The notes under the pieces were generated by a model. The model did no database searches. It worked only from the letters and a program-made list of their open reading frames with translations, and was not told the origin of the DNA. This document shows positions 7,208-15,663 of a DNA stretch of 64,000 nucleotides, in pieces. Origin of the DNA: Agromyces tardus (lineage in GTDB: Bacteria; Actinomycetota; Actinomycetes; Actinomycetales; Microbacteriaceae). The DNA is taken from positions 62,001-126,000 of the forward strand of contig NZ_RHHB01000006.1 in NCBI RefSeq assembly GCF_003710805.1, written 5' to 3'. Position 1 is the first letter of the stretch. The number at the start of each line of letters is the position of its first letter. Both the position numbers and the translations under genes were made by a program.

Positions 7208-7774
7208 ATGGCCGTCCTCCCCATCCGAATCACCGGCGACCCCGCGCTCCACGCACCCGCCTCCCCCGTCGAGCAGATCGACGATGAGATCCGCGCCCTG
7301 GTGCGCGACCTCTACGAGACGATGGATGCCGCGCCGGGCGTCGGTCTCGCCGCGCCGCAGGTCGGTGTTCCGCTGCGCCTCTTCACGTTCGGGTGGACCG
7401 ACGAGGACGGCCGTGCGTGGCGCGGCGTCGCCATCAACCCGGAGCTGTGGATCTCGCCGCCGGTGCCCGGCATGCCCGACGAGGACGACGAGTCCGAGGG
7501 GTGCCTCTCGTTCCCGGGCGAGCGGTTCGCCCTGCGCCGCGCGGAGCGCGCGATCCTGCGCGCGACCGACCTCGACGGCGAGCGGTACGAGATCGAGGCC
7601 GAGGGTTGGCTCGCCCGCATCTTCCAGCACGAGTACGACCACCTCGACGGCGTGCTCTACATGGACCGCCTCGACGACCACGACCAGCGCATCGTGCAGA
7701 AGATCACGCGCAAGCGCGGCTGGGGCCGGCCCGGGGCGCAGTGGATGCCCGGCGTCGACGACCTCGAGGGCTGA
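7208..7774 (+). CDS. def: Peptide deformylase
   Basis: A 188-residue cytoplasmic metalloenzyme that removes the N-formyl group from nascent proteins. All three family motifs are present: GVGLAAPQ (residues about 46-53), EGCLSFPG (about 98-105, the Cys is a metal ligand) and QHEYDHLDG (about 140-148, the two His are metal ligands and the Glu is catalytic). Length is normal for a bacterial deformylase. The ATG at 7208 has no Shine-Dalgarno but lies 6 nt after a TATCCT -10 element. It is followed by a hairpin at 7800-7824. Confidence 0.96.
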   Translation: MAVLPIRITGDPALHAPASPVEQIDDEIRALVRDLYETMDAAPGVGLAAPQVGVPLRLFTFGWTDEDGRAWRGVAINPELWISPPVPGMPDEDDESEGCLSFPGERFALRRAERAILRATDLDGERYEIEAEGWLARIFQHEYDHLDGVLYMDRLDDHDQRIVQKITRKRGWGRPGAQWMPGVDDLEG

Positions 7775-7799
7775 GCGCGCCGCCGCCGGCAACGAGGAA

Positions 7800-7824
7800 A
7801 GGCCGCCCGGGAACCGGACGGCCT
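7800..7824 (+). terminator. Terminator-like hairpin after def
   Basis: AGGCCG (7800-7805) pairs with CGGCCT (7819-7824) and an inner CCGG/CCGG stem closes a short GAA loop. It lies 26 bp past the def stop and just before the convergent tRNA-Asn gene, so it may serve both strands. Confidence 0.55.
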
Positions 7825-7829
7825 GCTCG

Positions 7830-7902
7830 CTCCCCCACTTGGACTCGAACCAAGAACCTATCGGTTAACAGCCGATTGCTCTGCCAATTGAGCTATGGAG
7901 GA
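7830..7902 (-). tRNA. tRNA-Asn (GTT)
   Basis: The reverse strand folds as a 73-nt tRNA: acceptor TCCTCCA with TGGGGGA, D-arm GCTCAATTGGCAGAGC, anticodon arm with GGCTGTTAACCG (anticodon GTT), T-arm with GGTTCGAGTCC and discriminator G. No CCA is encoded, so it must be added after transcription. Its promoter is visible upstream at 7922-7951. Confidence 0.96.
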
Positions 7903-7921
7903 TCGCGTGATGCGCAGATTC

Positions 7922-7951
7922 ACTGTAGCAAACCGAGCGCCCGACTCCCAA
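7922..7951 (-). promoter_or_regulatory. Promoter of tRNA-Asn
   Basis: On the minus strand TTGGGA (7951-7946), an 18-bp spacer and TACAGT (7927-7922) form a near-consensus sigma-70-type promoter about 20 bp before the mature 5' end of tRNA-Asn. Confidence 0.7.
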
Positions 7952-8010
7952 TTCGAGGCAGCCTCGACTCCGGTGCCGGGCGACGGTCGGATGCCGCGGC
8001 GTCACGCAGC

Positions 8011-8997
8011 TCAGTAGCCCGCCTCGAGGTCGATCCGGCCAACGAAGTCACCGCTCCCGAGGAACGCCGCGGTGTTGCGCGCGATGCGCTCGGCGAACAG
8101 CGGCACGGTCATCGCCTCGGTGTCCGCCACGTGCGGGGTGACGATGCAGTTCGGCGCACGCCAGAGCGGATGCCCCGTGGGCAACGGCTCCGGATCGGTC
8201 ACGTCGAGGCCCGCACCGCCGAGCCGGCCCGACTCGAGCGCCGCGACGAGCGCGTCCGTGTCCACCAGTCCCCCGCGCGCGACATTGACCACGACCGCGC
8301 CGGGGGCGAGCACGTCGAGCTCGGCCGCGCCGAGGAGGCCCGAGGACTCCGCGGTGAGCGCAGCCGCAACGACGACGACGTCGGCCCCCGTGAGGGCCTC
8401 GTGGAGCCGGTCGACGCTGACGGTGCGGCCGGCACCGGGCACCGCGGCATCCGCTCGCCGCACGATCGTCGTGTGCACGCCGAACGGCGCGAGGAGCCGC
8501 AGCAGCTCGACCGCGATGCCGCCCGCGCCCACGATCACGACGCGGGCGCCGTAGAGGCTGCGCCCGCGCTGGTCGGCCTCCCAGGCCTCGGCGCGCACGC
8601 GACGCGGCAGTTCGCGCAGCACCGCGAGGAGCAGCATGAGCGCGTGCTCCGCAACGGGCTGCGCGTAGGCGCCCTTCGCGCTCGTCCAGACGCGACCGTC
8701 GCCGCGCGCCCGCGTGAGCAGCCCGCCGAATGCGTCGACGCCCGCCCAGGGCAGCTGCACCCATGCGATCCCCGGATGCGACCGCAGCACCGCCTCGAGT
8801 TCGCCCTCACCGGATGACGCGGCCCACACCAGGCCGCGCGTGGCCGGCGACAGCGCTGCGACGACGCCGCCCGCTGCGGTCACCACCGCGGTGAACGCCA
8901 CGTCGGCGTCGGTCTCCGGCAGCACCGCGATCGGCCCCGAGGGCACGGGCGTCGGCACGGCCGCCGGCGTCGCACCGAGCACCCCGTGATGCGTCAC
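8011..8997 (-). CDS. D-isomer-specific 2-hydroxyacid dehydrogenase family protein
   Basis: A 328-residue NAD-dependent dehydrogenase. The nucleotide loop VVIVGAGGIAVELL is central (about residues 155-168); the catalytic set is recognisable as the Arg in NVARGGLVDTDAL, the Glu in DVTDPEPLP and the His in ITPHVAD. The family reduces 2-keto acids or oxidises 2-hydroxy acids. The GTG start at 8997 shares GTGA with the stop of the upstream ABC ATPase, so the gene is translationally coupled to a peptide-type transporter; breakdown of an imported 2-hydroxy-acid-containing substrate would be a reasonable but unproven role. Confidence 0.88.
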   Translation of the reverse strand: MTHHGVLGATPAAVPTPVPSGPIAVLPETDADVAFTAVVTAAGGVVAALSPATRGLVWAASSGEGELEAVLRSHPGIAWVQLPWAGVDAFGGLLTRARGDGRVWTSAKGAYAQPVAEHALMLLLAVLRELPRRVRAEAWEADQRGRSLYGARVVIVGAGGIAVELLRLLAPFGVHTTIVRRADAAVPGAGRTVSVDRLHEALTGADVVVVAAALTAESSGLLGAAELDVLAPGAVVVNVARGGLVDTDALVAALESGRLGGAGLDVTDPEPLPTGHPLWRAPNCIVTPHVADTEAMTVPLFAERIARNTAAFLGSGDFVGRIDLEAGY

Positions 8998-9851
8998 GCC
9001 AAGGGGTCCGGTTCGAGGTCGTCGATCACGGCGTGGCCTGCGTCGAGCGCGCCCGCGAGCGCCTTCACGTAGGGATGCGAGGGGTCGTCGAGCACCTCGT
9101 CGAGCGTGCCGAGCGCCACGAGCGCGCCCCCGTCGAGCACCGCGACGCGATCGGCGATGCGCCGAAGCACCGGCAGGTCGTGGGTGATGACGATCGCCGA
9201 GAAGGTGTGCCCGTCGCGCAGCTCGCTGATGAGCTGCGCCACCGCGTCGCGCACCGTGAGGTCGATGCCGGCGGTCGGCTCGTCGGCGATGAGCAGCGAC
9301 GGTCCGAGCACGAGCGCGCGGGCGAGCGCGACGCGCTGGCGCTGGCCGCCGCTGAGTTCGTACGGGTACTTCTGGAGGAAGCCGAGCGGCAGCCGCACCG
9401 CGTCGACCATCGTCGCGACGCGCGTCGCGAGCGCCTGCCGGTTGTAGCGATGGTCGCGCTCGAGGATCGGCTCGCCGATGATCTCGGCGACGGTGCGATC
9501 GGGCGGCAGGGTCGCCGCGGCGTCCTGCGCGAGGTAGCCCACGTGGAAGCGCACCTCGTGCAGCTTGCGTCGGTGGATGCCGCGCAGCGGCGTTCCGAGC
9601 ACCACGGCGTCGCCGCCCGTGATCACCGGGCGCGCGTCGGCGCCCCCCTCGAGCGCGACGCCCGAGAGGACGCGCGCGAGCGTGGACTTGCCGCTCCCCG
9701 CGCTGCCGAGCAGGCCCAGCACCTCGCCGGGGCCGAGGCGCAGGCTCACGCCGTGCAGCGCGACGTGCGCGGCGCTCGCGCCGCGCGGCGGGTACTCGAT
9801 CGAGAGGTCGCTCAGCACGACCGGATAGCCGTGCGCGGCGCCCGAGCCCAT
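8994..9851 (-). CDS. ABC transporter ATP-binding protein (extra peptide-family ATPase)
   Basis: A 285-residue ATPase. Walker A GSAGSGKST lies near residues 46-54, the ABC signature LSGGQRQRVALARAL and Walker B LLIADEPTAGID follow, and a His switch (ITHDLP) is present. Sequence style is that of oligopeptide/nickel DppF-type subunits. The ATG at 9851 overlaps the previous gene's stop as ATGA. It is the third nucleotide-binding domain of the operon, since the gene before it already encodes two, so it is either an alternative partner or a regulatory ATPase. Confidence 0.9.
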   Translation of the reverse strand: MGSGAAHGYPVVLSDLSIEYPPRGASAAHVALHGVSLRLGPGEVLGLLGSAGSGKSTLARVLSGVALEGGADARPVITGGDAVVLGTPLRGIHRRKLHEVRFHVGYLAQDAAATLPPDRTVAEIIGEPILERDHRYNRQALATRVATMVDAVRLPLGFLQKYPYELSGGQRQRVALARALVLGPSLLIADEPTAGIDLTVRDAVAQLISELRDGHTFSAIVITHDLPVLRRIADRVAVLDGGALVALGTLDEVLDDPSHPYVKALAGALDAGHAVIDDLEPDPLA

Positions 9852-11539
9852 CAGCCGGCCTCCCGGATGCGCCGGAGCTCCGCCCGCCGTTCGGCCTGCG
9901 CCACGGGGTCGGGCACCGGCAGGGATGCGAGCAGCCGCTTCGTGTAGGGGTCGACCGGGGCGCCGAGCACCTCGGCGCCCGTGCCGCCCTCGACGAGGTG
10001 GCCGCGGTACATGACCGCGATCCGGTCGGCGAGGATGTCGACGACCGCGAGGTCGTGGCTGATGAACAGCGACGCGAAGCCGAACCCGCGCTGCAGCTCG
10101 GCGAAGAGCTCGAGCACGCGTGCCTGCACCGACACGTCGAGCGCCGAGGTGGGCTCGTCGGCGATGAGCAGCTCGGGCTCGAGCGCGATCGCGCGGGCGA
10201 GGCTCGCGCGCTGGCGCTGTCCGCCGGAGAGCTCGTGCGGGAACCGGTCGCCGTACGCGCTCGGCAGCTGCACCGCCTCGAGCAGCTCGTTCACCCGCTG
10301 GCGTGCGTCGGAGGCATCCGCAGCCCTGCCGTGGATGACGAGCGGCTCGGCGACGCACTCGGCGATCGTGAGCAGGGGGTTGAAGCTCGACGCCGGGTCC
10401 TGGAAGACGAAGCCGATGCGGCTGCGCGACGGGCGGAAGCGGCGCTCGCGGATGCCGTTCATCTCGTGCCCGAGCACCTGCAGCGAGCCGCCCGTGACCC
10501 TCGTGAGACCGGCGATGGCGCGTCCGATGGTGGTCTTGCCCGATCCGCTCTCACCGACGAGTCCGAGCACCTCGCCGGGTCGGATGACGAAGTCGACGCC
10601 GTCGACCGCGCGGAACGGCGGACGCCCGAACCGTCCCGGGTACTCGATCTGGAGGCCACGGGCCTCCACCACGGGCGCCTGCTCGAGCCAGTCCGCCGGA
10701 CGGTTCGCGGCACGAGCCTCGGCCGTGACCGTGCCGTGTCCGACGTACGGAACCGCGGCGAGGAGCGCCTTGGTGTAGTCGGCCTGGGGCGAGGCGAACA
10801 GCGTTTTGACGTCGGCCTGCTCGACCACGTTGCCCTGGTACATCACGGCGACCCGGTCGGCGAGGTCGGCGACGACGCCCATGTTGTGGGTGATCAGCAC
10901 GATGCCCATGCCGAACTCGTCGCGGCACCGGCGGAGCAGGTCGAGGATCTCCGCCTGCACCGTGACGTCGAGCGCCGTGGTGGGCTCGTCGGCGACGATG
11001 AGGCCGGGCTCGAGGACGAGGGCCATGGCGATGACGACGCGCTGCTTCTGCCCGCCCGAGAACTGGTGCGGGTAGTGGTCGACGCGCACCTCGGGGTCGG
11101 GGATGCCGACGCGGCCGAGGATGTCGATCGCCTTGCGCCGCGCCTCCTTCCTCGAGATCTTCGAGTGGGCCTGCAGGCCCTCGATGATCTGCCAGCCCAC
11201 AGGGAAGACCGGGTTCAGTGCGGTGGAAGGCTCCTGGAACACCATCGCCACGTCGGTGCCGCGGATGGCCCGCAACTCCTTCTTCGACAGCGACACCACG
11301 TCGGTCTCGCTCGTGCCCGCCTTGTTCGACAGGATCACGGCGCCGCTGGTGGTCGCCGTCGACGGCAGGAGGCCGAGGATCGTCTTCGCCGTGACCGTCT
11401 TGCCGCTGCCGGACTCGCCGACGATCGCGAGCACCTCACCGCGCTCGACGGACAGGGTCACGTCGTCGACGGCCTTGACCGGCCCGGCGTCGGTCGCGAA
11501 CGACACCCCGAGCCCTTCGATGCGCACCAGTGCGCTCAT
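9851..11539 (-). CDS. Dipeptide/oligopeptide ABC transporter, fused double ATPase
   Basis: A 562-residue protein with two complete ATPase halves, equivalent to DppD and DppF fused. Half 1 has Walker A GESGSGKT (about residues 40-47), signature FSGGQKQRVVIAMAL and DEPTTALDVT; half 2 has GESGSGKTTIGRA (about 320), LSGGQRQRASLARAI and DEPTSALDVS. Each half ends with the oligopeptide-family region after the His switch (ITHN, ISHD). The ATG at 11539 overlaps the permease stop as ATGA. It powers import by the two permeases encoded just upstream. Confidence 0.94.
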   Translation of the reverse strand: MSALVRIEGLGVSFATDAGPVKAVDDVTLSVERGEVLAIVGESGSGKTVTAKTILGLLPSTATTSGAVILSNKAGTSETDVVSLSKKELRAIRGTDVAMVFQEPSTALNPVFPVGWQIIEGLQAHSKISRKEARRKAIDILGRVGIPDPEVRVDHYPHQFSGGQKQRVVIAMALVLEPGLIVADEPTTALDVTVQAEILDLLRRCRDEFGMGIVLITHNMGVVADLADRVAVMYQGNVVEQADVKTLFASPQADYTKALLAAVPYVGHGTVTAEARAANRPADWLEQAPVVEARGLQIEYPGRFGRPPFRAVDGVDFVIRPGEVLGLVGESGSGKTTIGRAIAGLTRVTGGSLQVLGHEMNGIRERRFRPSRSRIGFVFQDPASSFNPLLTIAECVAEPLVIHGRAADASDARQRVNELLEAVQLPSAYGDRFPHELSGGQRQRASLARAIALEPELLIADEPTSALDVSVQARVLELFAELQRGFGFASLFISHDLAVVDILADRIAVMYRGHLVEGGTGAEVLGAPVDPYTKRLLASLPVPDPVAQAERRAELRRIREAG

Positions 11540-12609
11540 GACTTGACCTCGATCCCGTGCTCTTCGAACGATTCGCCGTCCTCGAGTCCGTCGAGGCCGC
11601 CCGGTCCGGCGATGAGGGTGCCGCCGGGCACGACCGACGTCTCGGCCACGGCACCCGACGCCTTCGCGACCCGGCGGCGTCCGCGCAGGCGCGGGTCGGC
11701 GAGGTCGTTGAGGCTCTCACCCACGAGCGTGATGCCGAGCACGGTCAGCACGATGGCGAGGCCCGGGTAGAGCGCCGTCCACCAGATGCCGCTGGAGACA
11801 TCCGCCAGCGCCTTGTTGAGGTCGTAGCCCCACTCCGCCGCGGCGGTCGGCTCGATGCCGAAGCCGAGGAAGCCGAGCCCGGCGAGGGTGAGGATCGCCT
11901 CGGACGAGTTGAGCGTGAAGATGAGCGGGAGCGTGCGGGTGGCGTTGCGGAGGACGTGCCGCACCATGATGCGGCTGTTCGAGGCGCCGAGCACCTTCGC
12001 CGACTCCACGTAGGCCTCGGCCTTGATGCGCACGGTCTCGGCGCGGATGACCCGGAAGTACTGCGGGATGTAGACCACCGAGATCGAGATCGCCGCGGCG
12101 AGCACGCCGCCCCACAGGCTCGACTGCCCGCCCGAGATCACGATCGCCATGACGATGGCGAGCAGCAGCGACGGGAACGCGTAGATGGCGTCGCAGATGA
12201 CGACGAGCACGCGGTCGAGCCAGCCGCCGAAGTAGCCCGAGACGAGGCCGAGGAACACGCCCGCGAAGATCGACAGCACGACGGCGGCGATGATGACGAG
12301 CAGCGCCGTCTGCGTGCCCCAGATGGTGCGGGAGAGCACGTCGTAGCCGCCGACGGTGGTGCCGAACGGGTGGGCGCTCGACGGCGGCTGCTGGCTGCCG
12401 AAGGGGCCGTCGATGTCGCGCAGCTGGTTGAAGCCGTACGGCGCGAGGAGCGGGGCGAAGATCGCCGTGAAGATGAACAGGCCCGTGAGGATGAGGCCGG
12501 CGACGAGCATGCCGCGCTGGAGCCCCACGCTCTGGCGGAGCTGGTGCACGACGGGCAGGCGGTCGCGGAGCAGCCGCTTCGGGGGCCGGGTGGCGATGGC
12601 GTCGGTCAT
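11536..12609 (-). CDS. Peptide ABC transporter permease, DppC type
   Basis: A 357-residue inner-membrane permease. After a cytoplasmic N-terminus, the first helix (GMLVAGLILTGLFIFTAIF) precedes the DppC/OppC N-terminal domain with HPFGTTVGGYDVLSR, then the BPD transmembrane domain with the EAA-type loop EAYVESAKVLGASNSRIMVRH contacting the ATPase. The tail after residue 320 is unusually long, rich in Gly and Glu. The ATG at 12609 falls 1 nt after the DppB stop, indicating coupling. Confidence 0.93.
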   Translation of the reverse strand: MTDAIATRPPKRLLRDRLPVVHQLRQSVGLQRGMLVAGLILTGLFIFTAIFAPLLAPYGFNQLRDIDGPFGSQQPPSSAHPFGTTVGGYDVLSRTIWGTQTALLVIIAAVVLSIFAGVFLGLVSGYFGGWLDRVLVVICDAIYAFPSLLLAIVMAIVISGGQSSLWGGVLAAAISISVVYIPQYFRVIRAETVRIKAEAYVESAKVLGASNSRIMVRHVLRNATRTLPLIFTLNSSEAILTLAGLGFLGFGIEPTAAAEWGYDLNKALADVSSGIWWTALYPGLAIVLTVLGITLVGESLNDLADPRLRGRRRVAKASGAVAETSVVPGGTLIAGPGGLDGLEDGESFEEHGIEVKS

Positions 12610-12610
12610 G

Positions 12611-13705
12611 TCAGTACCTCACCCTGGGGTCGATGAGCGCCGCGAGGATGTCGACGACGAAGTTGGTGAGCGCGACGATCACGGCGAGCAGGGCGACGAT
12701 GCCCTGCACCGCGACGAAGTCGCGCGCCTGGAGGTACTCGGCGAGCATGAACCCGAGCCCCTTCCACTCGAAGGTCGTCTCGGTGAGCACCGCGCCGCCG
12801 AGGAGCAGCGCGATCTGCAGCCCGATGACCGTGATGATCGGGATGAGCGCGGGCCGGTACGCGTGCGTGCGCACGAGGCGGTACTCCCCCACGCCGCGCG
12901 ATCTGGCCGCGTCGACGTAGTCGGTCGACAGCGTGCCGATGACGTTCGTGCGCACGAGCCGCAGGAACACGCCGGCGGTGAGCAGTCCGAGCGCGATCGA
13001 CGGGAGCACCGCGTGCGCGAGCACGTCGGCGAGCACCGCGGGGTTGCCCGTGCGGATCGCGTCGATCGTGTACAGGCCCGTGGGGTTGGGCAGGAACTGC
13101 ATCTGCAGCTCCGCCCCGGTCGATGCGCGGCCCGCGACGGGCAGCACCTTCAGCCACACCGAGAAGATGAGCTTCAGGATCATGCCCGCGAAGAACACGG
13201 GCGTCGCGTAGCAGAGGATCGCGAACACGCGGAGCACCGCGTCCTGGCCCTTGTCGCGGAAGTACGCGGCGACCAGGCCGAACGGGATGCCGATGAGGAA
13301 CGCGACGATCAGCGAGTAGAACGCGAGCTCGAGGGTCGCCCCGCCGTAGGTGACGAGCACTTCGACGACGGGCCGGTTGTCGCTGATCGTGGTGCCGAAG
13401 TTGCCGGTGGCGATCTGGCCGAGGTACTCGAGGTACTGCACGATGAGCGGGCGGTCGTAGCCGGCGGCGGCGATGCGCTCCTGGAGCTGGTCGGCCGTGA
13501 GGCGGCCGCCGAGGGCGGCGGTGATGGGGTCACCCGTGGTGCGCATGAGCACGAACACGAGGGTGACGAGGATGAACACCGTCGGGATGATGAGGAGCGC
13601 ACGGATCAGGATGTACCTGCCGAGGCCGCCTCCGGGGGTCTTCGCGGCGCGTGGAGCGGCGGGCTTCGCACCCGGGGTCTCGGACACCGTCGTCGTTGAG
13701 GTCAT
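12611..13705 (-). CDS. Peptide ABC transporter permease, DppB type
   Basis: About 364 residues. The first helix (YILIRALLIIPTVFILVTLV) and the following periplasmic domain with MRTTGDP are characteristic of DppB/OppB; the EAA loop is seen in DYVDAARSRGVGEYRLVRTHAYRPA. The ATG at 13705 is preferred; a TTG at 13714 in frame is possible. A 14-bp perfect hairpin lies 28 bp upstream of this start, between it and the binding-protein gene, and probably lowers expression of the permeases relative to the binding protein. Confidence 0.92.
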   Translation of the reverse strand: MTSTTTVSETPGAKPAAPRAAKTPGGGLGRYILIRALLIIPTVFILVTLVFVLMRTTGDPITAALGGRLTADQLQERIAAAGYDRPLIVQYLEYLGQIATGNFGTTISDNRPVVEVLVTYGGATLELAFYSLIVAFLIGIPFGLVAAYFRDKGQDAVLRVFAILCYATPVFFAGMILKLIFSVWLKVLPVAGRASTGAELQMQFLPNPTGLYTIDAIRTGNPAVLADVLAHAVLPSIALGLLTAGVFLRLVRTNVIGTLSTDYVDAARSRGVGEYRLVRTHAYRPALIPIITVIGLQIALLLGGAVLTETTFEWKGLGFMLAEYLQARDFVAVQGIVALLAVIVALTNFVVDILAALIDPRVRY

Positions 13706-13732
13706 GATGGCCAATCAGTGGGGGCTCGAATG

Positions 13733-13764
13733 CGGGTGGCCCGCTCCTGAGAGCGGGCCACCCG
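13733..13764 (-). terminator. Intra-operon hairpin after the binding-protein gene
   Basis: CGGGTGGCCCGCTC and GAGCGGGCCACCCG form a perfect 14-bp stem with a CTGA loop, 38 bp after the binding-protein stop and 28 bp before dppB. Without a U-tract it is more likely an attenuating or mRNA-protecting structure than an absolute stop, the usual device for making more binding protein than membrane subunits. Confidence 0.75.
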
Positions 13765-13801
13765 TTCCTTGCGTTGAGGAGACTCTAGCCGTTCGGCAGG
13801 C

Positions 13802-15433
13802 TCAGCCCTTCGAAAGCGCCGCGTAGCGGAACTTGAACGACGCGTCGAGCGTGTCCTCGGTGCCGTTGACGTCGGAGCCGACGACGGCCACCTGAGCACC
13901 CTGGAGGTAGGGGACGGTCGACAGGTCGGCCGCCACCTTGTCCTGGATCTCCTCGATGATCGCGGTGCGCGCGGCGGGGTCGGCCGTCACGGACTGCTCG
14001 AGGATGAGGTCGTTGACCTCCTGGTTCACGTAGTGGTTCGAGAGGAAGTTCTCGACCAGGAAGAACGGCGTCAGGTAGTTGTCGGCGTCCGAGTAGTCGG
14101 GGAACCAGCCGAGCTGGTACGCCGGGTAGACGTCGGCCGTGCGGTCCTTCGAGTACTGCACCCACTCGGTGGTCTGCAGGTTCACCTTGAACAGGCCCGA
14201 CGACTCGAGCTGGTCCTTGATGAGCGCGTACTCGTCGGCCGACGAGGGGCCGTAGTGGTCGTTCGAGTACTGCAGGTTCAGCTCGATCGGCGTGGCGACG
14301 CCGGCGGCCTCGAGGGTCGACTTGGCCTTGTCGGCGTCGGGCGCGCCCGAGCCGTCGCCGTAGAGGCCCTTGAGGGACTCGGTGGCGCCGGTGAGGCCCG
14401 CAGGCACGTAGGAGTACAGGGGCGTGTAGGTGCCCTTGTAGACCTGCGTCGCGATCTCGTCGCGGTCGATGAGGTCCGCGACGGCCTGGCGCACGGCGAG
14501 CGCCTTCGCGGGGTCGGCCTCGGCGGTCTTCGCGCCGTAGGGCTGGGTGTCGAAGTTGAACACGATGTAGCGGATCTCGCCACCGGGTCCGTCGACGACC
14601 TTCACCTTGTCGTTGCCCTTGAGGTCCTCGATGTCGGTGGCCGCGAGGCTGCGGAACGCGACGTCGATGTTGCCCTCCTGCACGTCGAGCTTGAGGTTCG
14701 ACGAGTCGGCGTAGTACTTGACGTTGACCGTGTCGGTCTTGGCCGGGCCGAGGAGACCCTGGTAGCCGTCGTACGCCTTGTACGAGACGAGGTTGTTGAA
14801 GTCGTACTTCGAGATGACGTACTGGCCGGCGAACGCGTTGCCCGCGACGATGTCGTCGTCGGAGGTGAGCGAATCGGCCGAGAAGACGTCCTCGTCGACG
14901 ATCGGGCCGACCGGGCTCGACAGGATCTGCGGGAAGACCTGGTCGTTCTCGCTCTTCAGCTTGAAGACGACCGTGGTGTCGTCGACGGCCTCGACCGAGT
15001 CGAGGTTGTAGAGCAGCGACGACGGCCCGTTCTCGTCGGCGATGGCGACCTGGCGGTCGAAGCTGAACTTCACGTCGGAGGAGGTGAGGTCGTTGCCGTT
15101 CGCCCACTTGAGGCCCGGCTTGAGCTTGACCGTGTACTCGGTCGGCGACGTGAACTCGGCCGACTCGGCGATGTCGGGCTCGACGTCGGGGCTGCCGTAG
15201 GGGGTGTTCATGAGGAAGGGGAACACCTGGTTCATGACTGCGAACGAGCCGTTGTCGTACGAGCCCGCGGGGTCGAGCGTCGTGACCTTGTCGGTGGTGC
15301 CGATGGTGATGGCGCCGCCGCTCGTGTCGGTGCCGCTGGTGCCGGCGGAGCAGCCCGCGAGCGCCAGCGCGGCGACCGAGAGACCGGCCGCCACGGCGAA
15401 GCCGCGACGTCGGTTCGTGGATGCGGATGTCAT
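13802..15433 (-). CDS. Peptide-type ABC transporter substrate-binding lipoprotein
   Basis: A 543-residue extracytoplasmic solute-binding protein of family 5. Residues 1-28 are a lipoprotein signal peptide with Arg-rich start and lipobox LAGC (Cys about 28). The mature part shows the family 5 pattern near its start (TLDPAGSYDNGSFAVMNQVF) and continues to the usual length for oligopeptide, dipeptide or nickel binders. ATG at 15433; AGAGG is about 10 nt upstream. It is first in the operon with two permeases and ATPases. The 230-bp region before it (15434-15663) contains no gene and no promoter I can place with confidence. Confidence 0.93.
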   Translation of the reverse strand: MTSASTNRRRGFAVAAGLSVAALALAGCSAGTSGTDTSGGAITIGTTDKVTTLDPAGSYDNGSFAVMNQVFPFLMNTPYGSPDVEPDIAESAEFTSPTEYTVKLKPGLKWANGNDLTSSDVKFSFDRQVAIADENGPSSLLYNLDSVEAVDDTTVVFKLKSENDQVFPQILSSPVGPIVDEDVFSADSLTSDDDIVAGNAFAGQYVISKYDFNNLVSYKAYDGYQGLLGPAKTDTVNVKYYADSSNLKLDVQEGNIDVAFRSLAATDIEDLKGNDKVKVVDGPGGEIRYIVFNFDTQPYGAKTAEADPAKALAVRQAVADLIDRDEIATQVYKGTYTPLYSYVPAGLTGATESLKGLYGDGSGAPDADKAKSTLEAAGVATPIELNLQYSNDHYGPSSADEYALIKDQLESSGLFKVNLQTTEWVQYSKDRTADVYPAYQLGWFPDYSDADNYLTPFFLVENFLSNHYVNQEVNDLILEQSVTADPAARTAIIEEIQDKVAADLSTVPYLQGAQVAVVGSDVNGTEDTLDASFKFRYAALSKG

Positions 15434-15663
15434 ATCCGTCTACCTCTTCCTGTCGGGAATGATCGCGCGCAGGCAGGCTGCCGCGATCTCGTATCCCCAA
15501 CACCTAGCACACTCGATGTCACCTGTTTCGGGGTGGCCTCGCAGGGATCCCCGAATGTGATCGATCTGCAACCTTGCACGCAACGGATGCGCGCGTGACG
15601 CCGGATCGCCGCGCGATCCCAACGGTCGGCGCGGGGCGGGGCGGCGGGAGCCGGGCGCGGGAG

